Origin: CAVWCQ01 sp963753545
GTDB lineage: Bacteria; Chloroflexota; Anaerolineae; Aggregatilineales; Aggregatilineaceae
Assembly (NCBI GenBank): GCA_963753545.1
Contig: CAVWCQ010000008.1
Span: forward strand, 1,922,001 to 1,986,000
DNA: 64,000 nt
Reading direction: 5' to 3'
Positions 56,099 to 64,000 of this stretch are shown here, one piece after another. A program made the position numbers and the translations under genes. Positions within the stretch are counted from its first letter, which is position 1. Every line of letters begins with the position of its first letter. Under the pieces are notes generated by a model that worked only from the letters and a program-made list of their open reading frames with translations, searched no databases and was not told the origin of the DNA.

Positions 56099-56968
56099 AT
56101 GGGATTCAAGGTAGCGCTGTTGCAGGTTGCGCCCGACGGAACCAATCAGGACATAAATCGCCGCATTGGGGAGCAGGAATGTCGTAAGGCGGCCCAGGTC
56201 GGAGTGGATATTGCCCTCTTCCCTGAAATGTGGAACAACGGTTATACCTTTGATACGGAGCGGGATCAATGGGCAGGGGAGCCGCTGACTCCCGACTCGC
56301 CCTTTATCCAGCACTTCCAGGCGCTCGCCGCCGAACTCAAAATGGCGATCTGCCTGACCTACCTCCAGGCATGGGACGGTCAGCCGCGTAATGCCGCCTC
56401 TCTGATTGACCGCAACGGTAAAATCGTGATGACCTACGCCAAGGTGCACACCTGCGCCTGGGACACGGAAGGGAAACTTACCCCCGGCGACGGCTTTTAC
56501 ACCTGCGATCTCGACACGGCGGAAGGTTCCGTCAAGATCGGGATCATGATTTGTTTTGATCGCGAATTTCCCGAAAGCGCCCGCATCCTTATGTTACAGG
56601 GCGCGGAGATCATCCTGGTTCCCAACGCCTGCACGTTAGAGGATAACCGCCTGTCGCAGTTCCGCGCGCGGGCCTACGAAAATATGATCGGGCTGGCAAT
56701 GGCGAATTATCCTCAGCCAACCTGCAACGGCCACTCCATTGCCTACGATGGGATCGCCTTTTCCGAGAATGAACTGTCGATGGAAATGAAGGTCATCGAG
56801 GGCGGGGTGGAGGAGGGCATCTATGTGGCTGAGTTCGATCTCAACCGGATGCGCGCCTATCGCCAGAAAGAAGTGTGGGGCAACGCCTACCGCAGACCGC
56901 ATCTCTATGGACTGCTTACAGCGGAAGACGTGCAGGTCCCGTTTATCCGTCCCGACGCGCCCCGATAA
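56099..56968 (+). CDS. Carbon-nitrogen hydrolase (nitrilase superfamily)
   Basis: 289 residues. The Glu-Lys-Cys triad is in DIALFPEMWNNGY (Glu), MTYAKVHTCAWDTEG (Lys) and IGIMICFDREFPESARILM (Cys). Usually an amidase, such as N-carbamoyl-putrescine or omega-amidase. Substrate not assigned. ATG 56099 has GGAGG 5 bases upstream and follows the prepilin peptidase by 9 bases. A GTAGGGGC repeat after it can terminate transcription. Confidence 0.9.
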   Translation: MGFKVALLQVAPDGTNQDINRRIGEQECRKAAQVGVDIALFPEMWNNGYTFDTERDQWAGEPLTPDSPFIQHFQALAAELKMAICLTYLQAWDGQPRNAASLIDRNGKIVMTYAKVHTCAWDTEGKLTPGDGFYTCDLDTAEGSVKIGIMICFDREFPESARILMLQGAEIILVPNACTLEDNRLSQFRARAYENMIGLAMANYPQPTCNGHSIAYDGIAFSENELSMEMKVIEGGVEEGIYVAEFDLNRMRAYRQKEVWGNAYRRPHLYGLLTAEDVQVPFIRPDAPR

Positions 56969-57000
56969 ACGTGTTTTGCTATGCTTCGTGAATGGATCAT

Positions 57001-57055
57001 GTAGGGGCAGTGGCTTGCCCTGCCCGCTTTTTTGTAGGGGTGCCGCTAGCGTGCG
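57001..57055. repeat. Two adjacent GTAGGGGC repeat copies
   Basis: GTAGGGGCAGTGGCTTGCCC (57001-57020) continues CTGCCCGCTTTTTTG, whose GGGCAG/CTGCCC stem plus six T works as a terminator for the hydrolase. A second copy, GTAGGGGTGCCGCTAGC, starts at 57034. Confidence 0.7.
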
Positions 57056-57163
57056 AAGCTAACACATTATGAGGAAGAATTCCCAAATTATGATCTCTAT
57101 CGGTTAACCGATTCCGGTCGAGATTTTATCCAGCGATGGTCAAACGCACAGGAACTCGATTAA
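57050..57163 (+). pseudogene. C-terminal remnant of a truncated gene
   Basis: An open frame of 37 codons without start runs from just after the repeat to TAA at 57161-57163: it includes THYEEEFPNYDLYRLTDSG and FIQRWSNAQELD. The 'YDLYRLTDSGRxFI' pattern is that of a winged-helix C terminus. Its stop overlaps the ggt start as TAATG. I take it as the tail of a gene cut off by the repeat; the identity is unknown. Confidence 0.5.
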
Positions 57164-58773
57164 TGAATTCAACTAGTAGCCTTATTCCCTTCCCCCATCC
57201 GGCCTATCACAGCTTGCGCTTTCCCGTCTATGCGCCGAATGGCATGGTGGCGACCAGCCAGCCGCTCGCCGCTCAAGCCGGAATGTCCATGCTCCAACAG
57301 GGCGGTAGTGCCGTGGATGCGGCGGTGGCGATGGCAATCACGCTGACGGTAGTCGAACCAGCCTCGTGCAGCATGGGTGGTGATGCTTTTGCCCTGGTGT
57401 GGGATGGCGCGAAGTTGCATGGGTTGAACGGTTCGGGACGTTCTCCCGCTAAACTGTCTGCGGATACGCTGCGCAAACAGGGATTGACGCAGGTGCCAGA
57501 TCGCGGTTGGCCGTCCGTGACCGTCCCCGGCGCGCCTGCTGCCTGGTTCGATCTGCATGCCCGCTTTGGCAAGCTGCCCTTTGCCCGCCTCTTTGAGCCT
57601 GCTATCACCTATGCGGAGCGCGGCTACCCGGTTGCTCCCGTGGCTCAGTACAATTGGCGCTGGGGCTTGCTCAAGGGACTTGGTTGGGCCGATCCCGAAT
57701 TCCAGCCTATTAAGGCGCTCTTTGCCCCGGCGGGACGTGCTCCGCAGGTCGGTGAGCGCTGGTGGTCGCCGGACATGGCGCGCAGCCTGTGGCAGATGGC
57801 CGAAACGAACGTCGAAGCCTTTTACCGGGGCAAACTGGCCGAAAAAATAATTGGCTTCTCCGAGAATACGGGTGGCTGCTTGGGCCTGGACGATTTCGCG
57901 GCTCATGCCAGCACCTGGGTCGATCCGATCAGCACGACCTATCGGGGGTATGACGTCTGGGAGATTCCGCCGAACGGGCAGGGAATCACGGCCCTGATGG
58001 CGCTCAACATTCTGGAAGGGCTCGATCTGCCGGAGCGCGATTCGGTGGAGAGTTATCACCTGCAAATCGAGGCGATGAAATTAGCGTTTGCCGATGCGAA
58101 ACAGTACATTGCCGATCCGGACTCCATGAATATTCCGGTTTCGGCCCTGCTCTCCAAAGACTATGCCGCCGAGCGCCGCAAACTGATCACGGATAAGGCG
58201 CTTTTGCCCAAAGCCGGTCAGCCGCTCCAGGGTGACACGGCCTACCTCTGTGCCGCGGATTCAGACGGCATGATGGTCAGTATGATCGAATCGACGTTTT
58301 CCAACTTTGGCTCCGGGATCGTCGTGCCGGGAACCGGGATTGTGCTGCAAAATCGGGGCTGTGGCTTCTCCTTGCAGCCGGGGCACCGCAACGAACTTGC
58401 CCCACGCAAGCGCCCCTATCACACCATCATCCCCGGCTTTTTGACGCGGGACGGCAAGCCGCTCGGTCCATTTGGGGTGATGGGCGGGCACATGCAGCCG
58501 CAGGGTCATGTGCAGGTAGTGATCAACACGGTCGATTATGGGATGACGCCCCAGGCGGCGCTCGATGCTCCGCGCTGGTTCTGGTGGGCGGATCGGTTCG
58601 TCAAGGTGGAAGATACGGCTGTCGTCAAAGGGTTGCGTAAGCACGGACATCAGGTAGAAGCCGAGGACGATATCGACGTCTTCGGGCGCGGGCAGATCAT
58701 CTGGCGCTTGCCGGACGGCGGTTATGTGGCGGGCACGGATGGTCGCGCCGACGGTAACGCGCTTGGATATTAG
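57163..58773 (+). CDS. ggt: Gamma-glutamyltransferase family hydrolase/transferase
   Basis: 536 residues from ATG 57163 (AGGAAC upstream). Ntn hydrolase; the nucleophile Thr after autocleavage is in GDTAYLCAADSDGMMVSMIES, and later GSGIVVPGTGIVLQNRGCGF and RKRPYHTIIPGFL are conserved. Features such as QQGGSAVDAAVAMAITLTVVEP are family-typical. No signal peptide is seen, so it appears cytosolic, unlike classical GGTs. It cleaves gamma-glutamyl bonds, e.g. of glutathione or polyglutamates. The start overlaps the upstream remnant. Confidence 0.9.
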   Translation: MNSTSSLIPFPHPAYHSLRFPVYAPNGMVATSQPLAAQAGMSMLQQGGSAVDAAVAMAITLTVVEPASCSMGGDAFALVWDGAKLHGLNGSGRSPAKLSADTLRKQGLTQVPDRGWPSVTVPGAPAAWFDLHARFGKLPFARLFEPAITYAERGYPVAPVAQYNWRWGLLKGLGWADPEFQPIKALFAPAGRAPQVGERWWSPDMARSLWQMAETNVEAFYRGKLAEKIIGFSENTGGCLGLDDFAAHASTWVDPISTTYRGYDVWEIPPNGQGITALMALNILEGLDLPERDSVESYHLQIEAMKLAFADAKQYIADPDSMNIPVSALLSKDYAAERRKLITDKALLPKAGQPLQGDTAYLCAADSDGMMVSMIESTFSNFGSGIVVPGTGIVLQNRGCGFSLQPGHRNELAPRKRPYHTIIPGFLTRDGKPLGPFGVMGGHMQPQGHVQVVINTVDYGMTPQAALDAPRWFWWADRFVKVEDTAVVKGLRKHGHQVEAEDDIDVFGRGQIIWRLPDGGYVAGTDGRADGNALGY

Positions 58774-59086
58774 GCTTTTTTCTCTCCAATATCTGAATAA
58801 TAGTACTTAAGGTTCAACTTTAAAGGAGTATTTTTGGGAGCCAAGTAGGTGTATTCTGAGAATAGACTCATCACCGTCCGAGCCGCTTGGATGACCGTGT
58901 AGGGGCGCTGCTTGCCGCGCCCGCTTGTAATACCCTCCCTGAAAAACAGGGCAAAAATCGAAGTAGAGATACGGTTAGGAAACCGTTAGTCATGAAACCG
59001 AAAAAGGGGGGGTAGGAAGACCGCCACGGCGGCGAAGTGATCAACTAATTTTTTCGAATAGTTTGTTAGTGAAAATATAACAGGTC
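58774..59086. repeat. Intergenic region with a GTAGGGGCGC repeat copy (58899-58927)
   Basis: The 313-base gap holds GTAGGGGCGCTGCTTGCCGCGCCCGCTTG at 58899-58927 and a small inverted repeat ACGGTTAGGAAACCGT near 58970. No coding potential seen. The rest holds nothing that I recognise. Confidence 0.6.
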
Positions 59087-59713
59087 TTAACCCATAAATC
59101 CTTTGTCGCGCAGAATCGCGTCAATGCGCGCATGGTGAGCCGCTTCCCACATCTCCAACGATTCGGCCTCGTCTTTCGCGGCGCGCGCCTGTGCCGCCTT
59201 GAGAATCTCCTCGGCGCGTGCAGCGGGCACGACCACGATTCCTTCCTCGTCCGCCACCACGATATCGCCTGGATTGACCAGCACTCCGCCGCAGTAGACC
59301 GGGGCGTTGAGGTCATCAATCACGGCTTTCGTGCCAGGGATCGGACTCACGCCCCGCGCATACACCGGGAAGCGTGTTCTGCGGATTTCGCCCAGGTCGC
59401 GCACCACACCATCGACCACAAACCCGGCGATCCCGCGCTTCTGAGCGACGGCGCACACGTTCCCGCCTGCCACGGCATATTCCACGTCCCCGGCCTGCAC
59501 CACAATAATCGATCCGGGATCGGCGCGGTAGATCGCCGCGTGGAGCATCAGGTTATCCCCCGGCGGGCACCGGACCGGATAGGCGGGGCCAGCGATGCGT
59601 TCCATGCGCGGCCATAGGGGCCGGATGTGGATGTTCATGACACAGTCGCGGTTCGCCAGTACATCAGCCAGCGTCGTGGGAGAGAGTTCGCGGAACCCTG
59701 CATAATCGTCCAT
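59087..59713 (-). CDS. RraA-like / dimethylmenaquinone methyltransferase-like protein
   Basis: 208 residues from ATG 59713. The upstream frame is the antisense of the reductase gene and has no similarity. The RraA-type fold shows in RELSPTTLADVLANRDCVMN, PPGDNLMLHAAIYRADPGSIIVVQAG, GIAGFVVDGVVRDLGEIRR, and VNPGDIVVADEEGIVVVPAARAEEIL. Related proteins are HMG aldolase / oxaloacetate decarboxylase or RNase E inhibitors; in bacteria lacking RNase E control, aldolase activity is likelier. Divergent from the reductase. Confidence 0.87.
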   Translation of the reverse strand: MDDYAGFRELSPTTLADVLANRDCVMNIHIRPLWPRMERIAGPAYPVRCPPGDNLMLHAAIYRADPGSIIVVQAGDVEYAVAGGNVCAVAQKRGIAGFVVDGVVRDLGEIRRTRFPVYARGVSPIPGTKAVIDDLNAPVYCGGVLVNPGDIVVADEEGIVVVPAARAEEILKAAQARAAKDEAESLEMWEAAHHARIDAILRDKGFMG

Positions 59714-59812
59714 TAAATTCCTCCTACGCGGATTGTAGCATAGTTCCCTTTGCCAGCCGCTGTTCTGCACCCCTAATATCAAGAAAGGAATAGACGAAAG
59801 AGGAAGGGTGTT

Positions 59813-61202
59813 ATGGGTATATCTGATCAATACGACGCGATCATCATTGGGGCAGGGCAGGCAGGCTCCCCCTTGGCTCTGGCTTTTTCGGCAGCGGGGC
59901 GAAAAGTGGCTTTGATCGAGCGCAGTTACGTCGGCGGGACGTGTATCAACGTCGGCTGCACGCCCACCAAAACGATGATCGCCAGTGCCCGCGTCGCCTA
60001 TCTCACCCGGCGCGGCGCGGAGTACGGCGTTCACCCGGCGGAAGCGCTCGTCTCTATGCGCGAGGTGCGGGATCGCAAGGGCGCAATGGTTGCCAGCTTC
60101 CGGGCCGGCAGCGAGCGCCGCCAGGATCGCGCCGAGAACGTCGATCTGATCATGGGCGATGCCCGCTTCATCGGGCCAAAGACGGTTGAGGTTAAACCGC
60201 GCGACGGCGGCTCGTGCCAGATGAGCGCCGAGATCATCTGCATCAATAGCGGGATGCGCCCGGCACTGCCACCCATCGCTGGGTTGGATCGCGTCCCAGT
60301 CCTGGATTCGACGTCGATCATGGAACTGGACCAACTGCCCGATCACCTGATTGTGCTGGGCGGCGGCTACATCGGCGTCGAGTTCGCCCAGATGTTTTGC
60401 CGCTTTGGCAGCCAGGTGACGATCATCGAACGCGGGCCGCAGTTGATGGGCCGCGAGGATGCTGACGTCGCCGGGGCTATTGCCGATATCTTCCGCGAGG
60501 ACGGCATTACCGTACTGCTCAATACGCAGGTAACGCGCGTCGATCAGGCCAACGGTCAGATCGTGCTGACATTTGCCGATGGCAAGACGATCAGCGGCTC
60601 GCACCTGCTGGCAGCGTTGGGCCGCAAGCCGAATACCGAGGATTTGAACCTGGGCGCGGCGGGGATCGAAGTCGATCAGCGCGGCTTTATCAAGGTCAAT
60701 GAACGGCTGGAAACGAATGTATCCGGCGTGTATGCCTTGGGCGACGTGAACGGTGGCCCGGCCTTCACCCATATGTCCTACGACGACTACCGCATCATCA
60801 AGGCCAACCTGCTGGATGGCGGCAGCCGCACCACGACTGATCGTATGGTCCCTTACTGCGCCTATACGGATCCCGAACTGGGCCGCGTTGGGACTGACGG
60901 AGACACAGGCGCGGGAGCAGGGCTACCATATCCGCGTGGCGAAAATCCCCATGGATTACATCTCGCGGGCAGTAGAGGCGGGCGAGGCGCGCGGCTTTGT
61001 TAAGGCCGTTGTCGATGCCGACACGAACCAGATTTTGGGCTGCGCCGTGCTTGGATTATACGGCGGCGAGATCATGAGCGCGCTCTCGATTGCCATGATG
61101 GGTAAGCTGCCCTATACCGTGCTGCGCGATGCTATCTTTGCCCATCCGACCCTCATGGAAGGGCTGAATACGCTCTTCGCCTCGTTTACCGACGGCGGGT
61201 AA
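59813..61202 (+). CDS. FAD-dependent pyridine-nucleotide-disulfide oxidoreductase, one frameshift
   Basis: Class I flavin disulfide reductase, mercuric-reductase-like. FAD motif DAIIIGAGQAGSPLALAFSAAG, redox disulfide GGTCINVGCTPTKTMIAS, NAD(P) motif IVLGGGYIGVEFAQMF, second FAD motif VYALGDVNGGPAFTHMSYDD. After one extra base near 60890 the frame continues GLTETQAREQGYHI, then the dimer domain with IMSALSIAMMGKLPYTVLRDAIFAHPTLMEG. About 462 residues, normal length. No mercury or lipoyl partner genes nearby; the substrate is not known. Confidence 0.85.
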
Positions 61203-61205
61203 GGG

Positions 61206-61234
61206 GAGGGCGGGCGAATGCTCCGCCTGCCCTC
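61206..61234. terminator. Hairpin between convergent genes
   Basis: GAGGGCGGGCG and CGCCTGCCCTC form an 11-bp stem with one G-U; no T run, so it is a weak terminator at best. Confidence 0.45.
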
Positions 61235-61245
61235 GTTCAAATCAC

Positions 61246-62160
61246 TTAGTCACGGTCGCTACCGTTGGTTGTGCCGCTGCTCGCTTCAGGGCTAGCCACG
61301 ATCTGCGTCGGTAGGGGGGTGTTCCGCCACAACGAGTCATCATTTGGCCCCACCGTCTCGACCGGAACCCAGTAGAATGTTCCCGACAGCAGCACTTGAT
61401 AAAATTGAACGCTCTTGTCTGTGCCGATCACCCATAGGGTTTTCCCGGCGTCCATCACTGCGGGCGGATAGGTAACAGCGGCGAAATCGGGGGCATAGTA
61501 GAGCGTGGTCGTAGTGACAAACTTGCCCACCACCGAGCCGGCTGGAATGGGAACCATATCCGGCCCCGGCCTGGGTGTTTCTGGCGCTGTTGCGGGGGGA
61601 GGATCACCGTAGATGACCGTGCCGCGCCAGGCCCGATTGGCAAAAAATCCATCGAAGGGGGTGGAAAAACTGCCACCACAATCCCCCGATCCGGCGCTAA
61701 AGGTCAGATCGCTGTTAGAGACGGTCAGCGTCAATTCTGTGGCATAGCGGGTTGCGAGGGAGCCGGATCCTCCCGAAGAGCTTGAGTAAATCAAAAACCC
61801 AACCGTTTGTCCGGCTGGAATTGTCACGCCGCCGACCGCCAGTGGATACAGCGTCTGGATGAGGCCGGATCCGCCTGTAATGGTTTGTGATCCCAGCAGC
61901 GTCCAGGCGGCGGCGTTGGTTTCAAAGCCCTGATAGGTGCCCGGCTTGTAATACACGCTGACGTTGGCTGTTCCCACCAGAACGGTTTCAAATCCAGTGA
62001 TAGTGATGTTTTCCTTGATGGCTGTCAGGTCAAAATACGCACCTTCGCAGCCTCCATTCGTGGTAACATCAATTGAGAGGGAGCCACTTGTGGCATGAGC
62101 TATGCCTGCCAACAACAGGCAAATTAAAACCAACAATGAGATATGACGTAGTGCTTTCAC
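61246..62160 (-). CDS. Secreted protein of unknown function
   Basis: 304 residues with a signal peptide (HISLLVLICLLLAGIAHA). A beta-rich domain follows (residues 25-185) with ITITGFETVLVGTANVSVYYK and LIYSSSSGGSGSLATRY. A Pro-rich linker (PPPATAPETPRPGPD) leads to a bacterial SH3-like part (VGKFVTTTTLYYAPDFAAV and KSVQFYQVLLSGTFYWVPVETVG). The N-terminal part recalls adhesin-type jelly rolls. No anchor. Single gene. Confidence 0.65.
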   Translation of the reverse strand: MKALRHISLLVLICLLLAGIAHATSGSLSIDVTTNGGCEGAYFDLTAIKENITITGFETVLVGTANVSVYYKPGTYQGFETNAAAWTLLGSQTITGGSGLIQTLYPLAVGGVTIPAGQTVGFLIYSSSSGGSGSLATRYATELTLTVSNSDLTFSAGSGDCGGSFSTPFDGFFANRAWRGTVIYGDPPPATAPETPRPGPDMVPIPAGSVVGKFVTTTTLYYAPDFAAVTYPPAVMDAGKTLWVIGTDKSVQFYQVLLSGTFYWVPVETVGPNDDSLWRNTPLPTQIVASPEASSGTTNGSDRD

Positions 62161-62206
62161 TTTCCCCCCATTTCAGACCCTCAAAACAATTGAATCAAGC
62201 AGGACC

Positions 62207-62729
62207 TTATTTCATTATATTGTGATCGGCAAAATAGGACTGCCAGGGACCGCAGCCCGCAATGAAGGGCTGCATCAGAGCGCGTTCGGCCTGAATCGTA
62301 TGGTTGAGATCGTGCGCCGCCCATTCGTGGAGTAGTTGGCTCATCGTGACGATTCCTAATTCCTGGTGGCGGGCTGTTCGATCCAGGTCGGTGGGTTTCA
62401 CGGTCGCTAGTACCCGGAGACCTTCGGCCCGCAGCAGGGCGAATTCGGCAGCCAAATCGGTGGCCGACTGCGAGACATTTGATTTTGTCCCCTGGCAGTC
62501 CGGATCAAAGCCAGGGAAGTCTTTGCCCTCCAACAGGCACTGCATCCGGTAGCGAAAGACAGGTTCCGTATCAACGATATGCTGCAAACATTCCACTGCC
62601 GACCATTCACCGGGGGTGGGCTGGCAGGTCAGCAAATTGGCGGGGAGGTGACGCGTGAGCGACTCCCCACCGGGCAGCGGTTGTTTCAAGTATCATTCTC
62701 GCCTGATCGATCACGGTATCCATCATCAT
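62207..62729 (-). CDS. DinB family protein, one frameshift
   Basis: The main frame from 62689 misses the true start: upstream ATG 62729 (AGGAGG before it) gives MMMDTVIDQARMILETTAARW, and one base change in the G run near 62668 joins it to SLTRHLPANLLTCQP. The DinB metal site is LQHIVDTE (first His) and LLHEWAAHDLNH (second and third). Such proteins are thiol-transferases or DNA-damage-linked hydrolases; here function is unknown. About 173 residues, the normal length. Confidence 0.82.
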
Positions 62730-62861
62730 GTTCCTCCTGTGAAATATGCGCGACGAAAAGAACAGGCCAGTTCAATTCTCCACACCTGGACGGATGAAGC
62801 AAAATGAGTTCCTGGCTGTTGGGGCCGGGACTCATGAGCACAGCTAAACTTTGGCTACTTC

Positions 62862-63992
62862 CTAGAAGATATGCGCCTTGATTTGGCCTGCGGCGGCAAT
62901 ATAGGAGATGCCGATCATCAGGAAGACACCCGCGTAGAATAAGATCTCTCCGACCCGCCCTTTGCGCGCTCTGCTCAGGGGCAGAAATTCGACGAAATAG
63001 GGGAACACGATCAGCGGTGTGAAGGCGATAGCAAGGATGGCGACCATCGCATTTGCACCAAACCAGTTCTCACCCTGGATCAGGAAGTAGATCGGCCACG
63101 GCGGTTTGGTCGCTTCGATGCCAGATACGGTTGGGCCGCTGGCAGGCCCCCGGACAAAGGGGGCTTCCATCATGACGCTCTGCGTGACCAGCAGCAAGGT
63201 GAGCGCCAGGGAATAAACAAGGGCCTTCTTCCAGCGCTGCGTGACGAGAACGTGCACCTTACGCATGAGCACATGCAAAACCAGCGTGAGCGCGATGATG
63301 AACATCGTCACGCCGATATGCAGCGCCGTCAGCTTCATCATGGCGTACTCGCCAGAGAAAAAGTCCGAGATGGCGCTGCCCAGCGGCACCAGGGTAAAGG
63401 AATACATCATGTGCTCGAACCCTTCCAGGGCTTCCTGGTCGGCGCGCATGAATGTGCCGGATAGGAAAGCGATCCAGCCCACGACGATAGCGACGGCACC
63501 CAACAGCCAGATCAGCTTTCGCTTGCCCAGGAAGGTGCGTGTCGAGACGGTGCGCGCCGCGTGCAGCAGCGACAGGACGATAAAAATCTCGCTCGACCAG
63601 TTATGCAGGTTGCGGAAAAAGTTAAGCACCGGCTGGTCTGTCATTTTTTCGACACTGGAATAGGCTTCTGTTGACGTAGGCATAAAGTAGAAGGTGATGA
63701 CGATGCCCGATGGAATGATCAGGAAGATGAGAATGAAGCCTGTCACTGTACCCAATGTATGCCAGTCCAGCGCATTGCGCAGGCGGTTGCTGAAATCCCC
63801 GGTCTTGATCTTGGCGAAGGCGAGATAAAGCACGACAAACATCAAACCAAAGATCACAAAGCGAATCTGGTCGAGATCGCCCTTTTTATAAGCCTCTTTC
63901 TGGACGCGCGCGACATATGCATCCAGTTCGGCGTCTGAAATATCTTGTTTGGTTTCGATGCCTATGTAGCCAATCTTTGGGTCCATGTGCAT
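62862..63992 (-). CDS. Cytochrome b-like membrane protein
   Basis: 376 residues starting at ATG 63992, which is 8 bases from the window end, so an upstream partner is out of view. N-terminal soluble part has EAYKKGDLDQIRF; eight or nine hydrophobic segments follow. Heme ligands are paired His in helices two and four: FFRNLHNWSSEIFIVLSLLHAAR (split here as LHNWSSEI and LLHAA) and TALHIGVTMFIIALTLVLHVL. The latter part (PPWPIYFLIQGENWFGANA) resembles subunit IV of the b6f type, so b6 and IV are fused in a single chain. It belongs to a quinol-oxidising complex. Confidence 0.85.
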   Translation of the reverse strand: MHMDPKIGYIGIETKQDISDAELDAYVARVQKEAYKKGDLDQIRFVIFGLMFVVLYLAFAKIKTGDFSNRLRNALDWHTLGTVTGFILIFLIIPSGIVITFYFMPTSTEAYSSVEKMTDQPVLNFFRNLHNWSSEIFIVLSLLHAARTVSTRTFLGKRKLIWLLGAVAIVVGWIAFLSGTFMRADQEALEGFEHMMYSFTLVPLGSAISDFFSGEYAMMKLTALHIGVTMFIIALTLVLHVLMRKVHVLVTQRWKKALVYSLALTLLLVTQSVMMEAPFVRGPASGPTVSGIEATKPPWPIYFLIQGENWFGANAMVAILAIAFTPLIVFPYFVEFLPLSRARKGRVGEILFYAGVFLMIGISYIAAAGQIKAHIF

Positions 63993-64000
63993 GCCCCCAT

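Noticed and set aside
59714..60772. Upstream extension of the RraA-like frame
   Set aside because: It runs antisense through the reductase gene and lacks similarity. The ATG at 59713 is the family start.

Overview
The window looks like a chromosomal segment of an aerobic or microaerophilic Chloroflexota bacterium, most likely Anaerolineae-like. This is inferred from family content and not from a marker search. Supporting signs are a fairly GC-rich coding background, gene families typical of that phylum (a membrane-anchored 'baseplate J'-like protein, DUF5666 and DUF11 secreted proteins, a Rex regulator) and abundant interspersed palindromic repeats. Superoxide dismutase, a cytochrome b and a c-type cytochrome point to oxygen exposure. 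Nearly everything is protein coding; I saw no rRNA, tRNA or CRISPR array.

Layout. 0-13 kb: the end of a pyrimidine-nucleoside phosphorylase gene, then a long minus-strand block alaS / Uma2 / aminoglycoside-phosphotransferase-like / baseplate-J-like / small ORF / ruvX / mltG, followed by phzF, tyrS and small accessory genes. 13-23 kb: fatty-acid synthesis (fabH, fabF), an NAD(P)-binding epimerase, an acetyltransferase, carbonic anhydrase, a two-domain solute-binding protein, nadD and obgE. This stretch is riddled with frameshifts, including in genes that are normally essential, so I read most of them as sequence errors. 23-31 kb: response regulator, polyprenyl synthase, GbsR-like regulator, LPXTG-like surface protein, Tat-exported amidase, rex, vanZ-like gene, proC, SUKH-like protein. 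31-36 kb: F1-ATPase genes atpA-atpG-atpD-atpC without the Fo and delta genes.

36-46 kb: WD40-like protein, threonine dehydratase, an accessory block (HAD hydrolase, AAA ATPase, DUF4276/TOPRIM-like protein, HEAT-repeat protein) that resembles ATPase-nuclease defence pairs, mreB, and a short non-coding element whose two ends carry matching bulged hairpins of IS200/IS605 style. Then come a cytochrome c fusion protein and a 5'-nucleotidase-like enzyme. 46-50 kb: superoxide dismutase, then DUF5666 protein / ECF sigma factor / anti-sigma-like protein, where the two secreted or membrane proteins share an Asp/His/Gly/Ser-rich tail, then two tandem ferredoxins. 50-64 kb: helical protein, peptide-binding lipoprotein-like SBP, M23 peptidase, prepilin peptidase, carbon-nitrogen hydrolase, gamma-glutamyltransferase, RraA-like protein, FAD disulfide reductase, DinB protein and a cytochrome b.

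Repeats matter here. At least three interspersed families occur: GTAGGGGC palindromes, CCCCTCGCC...GGAGAGGGG elements and CGCGGAGGACGCGGAG arrays. Several copies sit at gene ends as terminators, and two coincide with truncated genes (about 51.76 kb and 57.05 kb).
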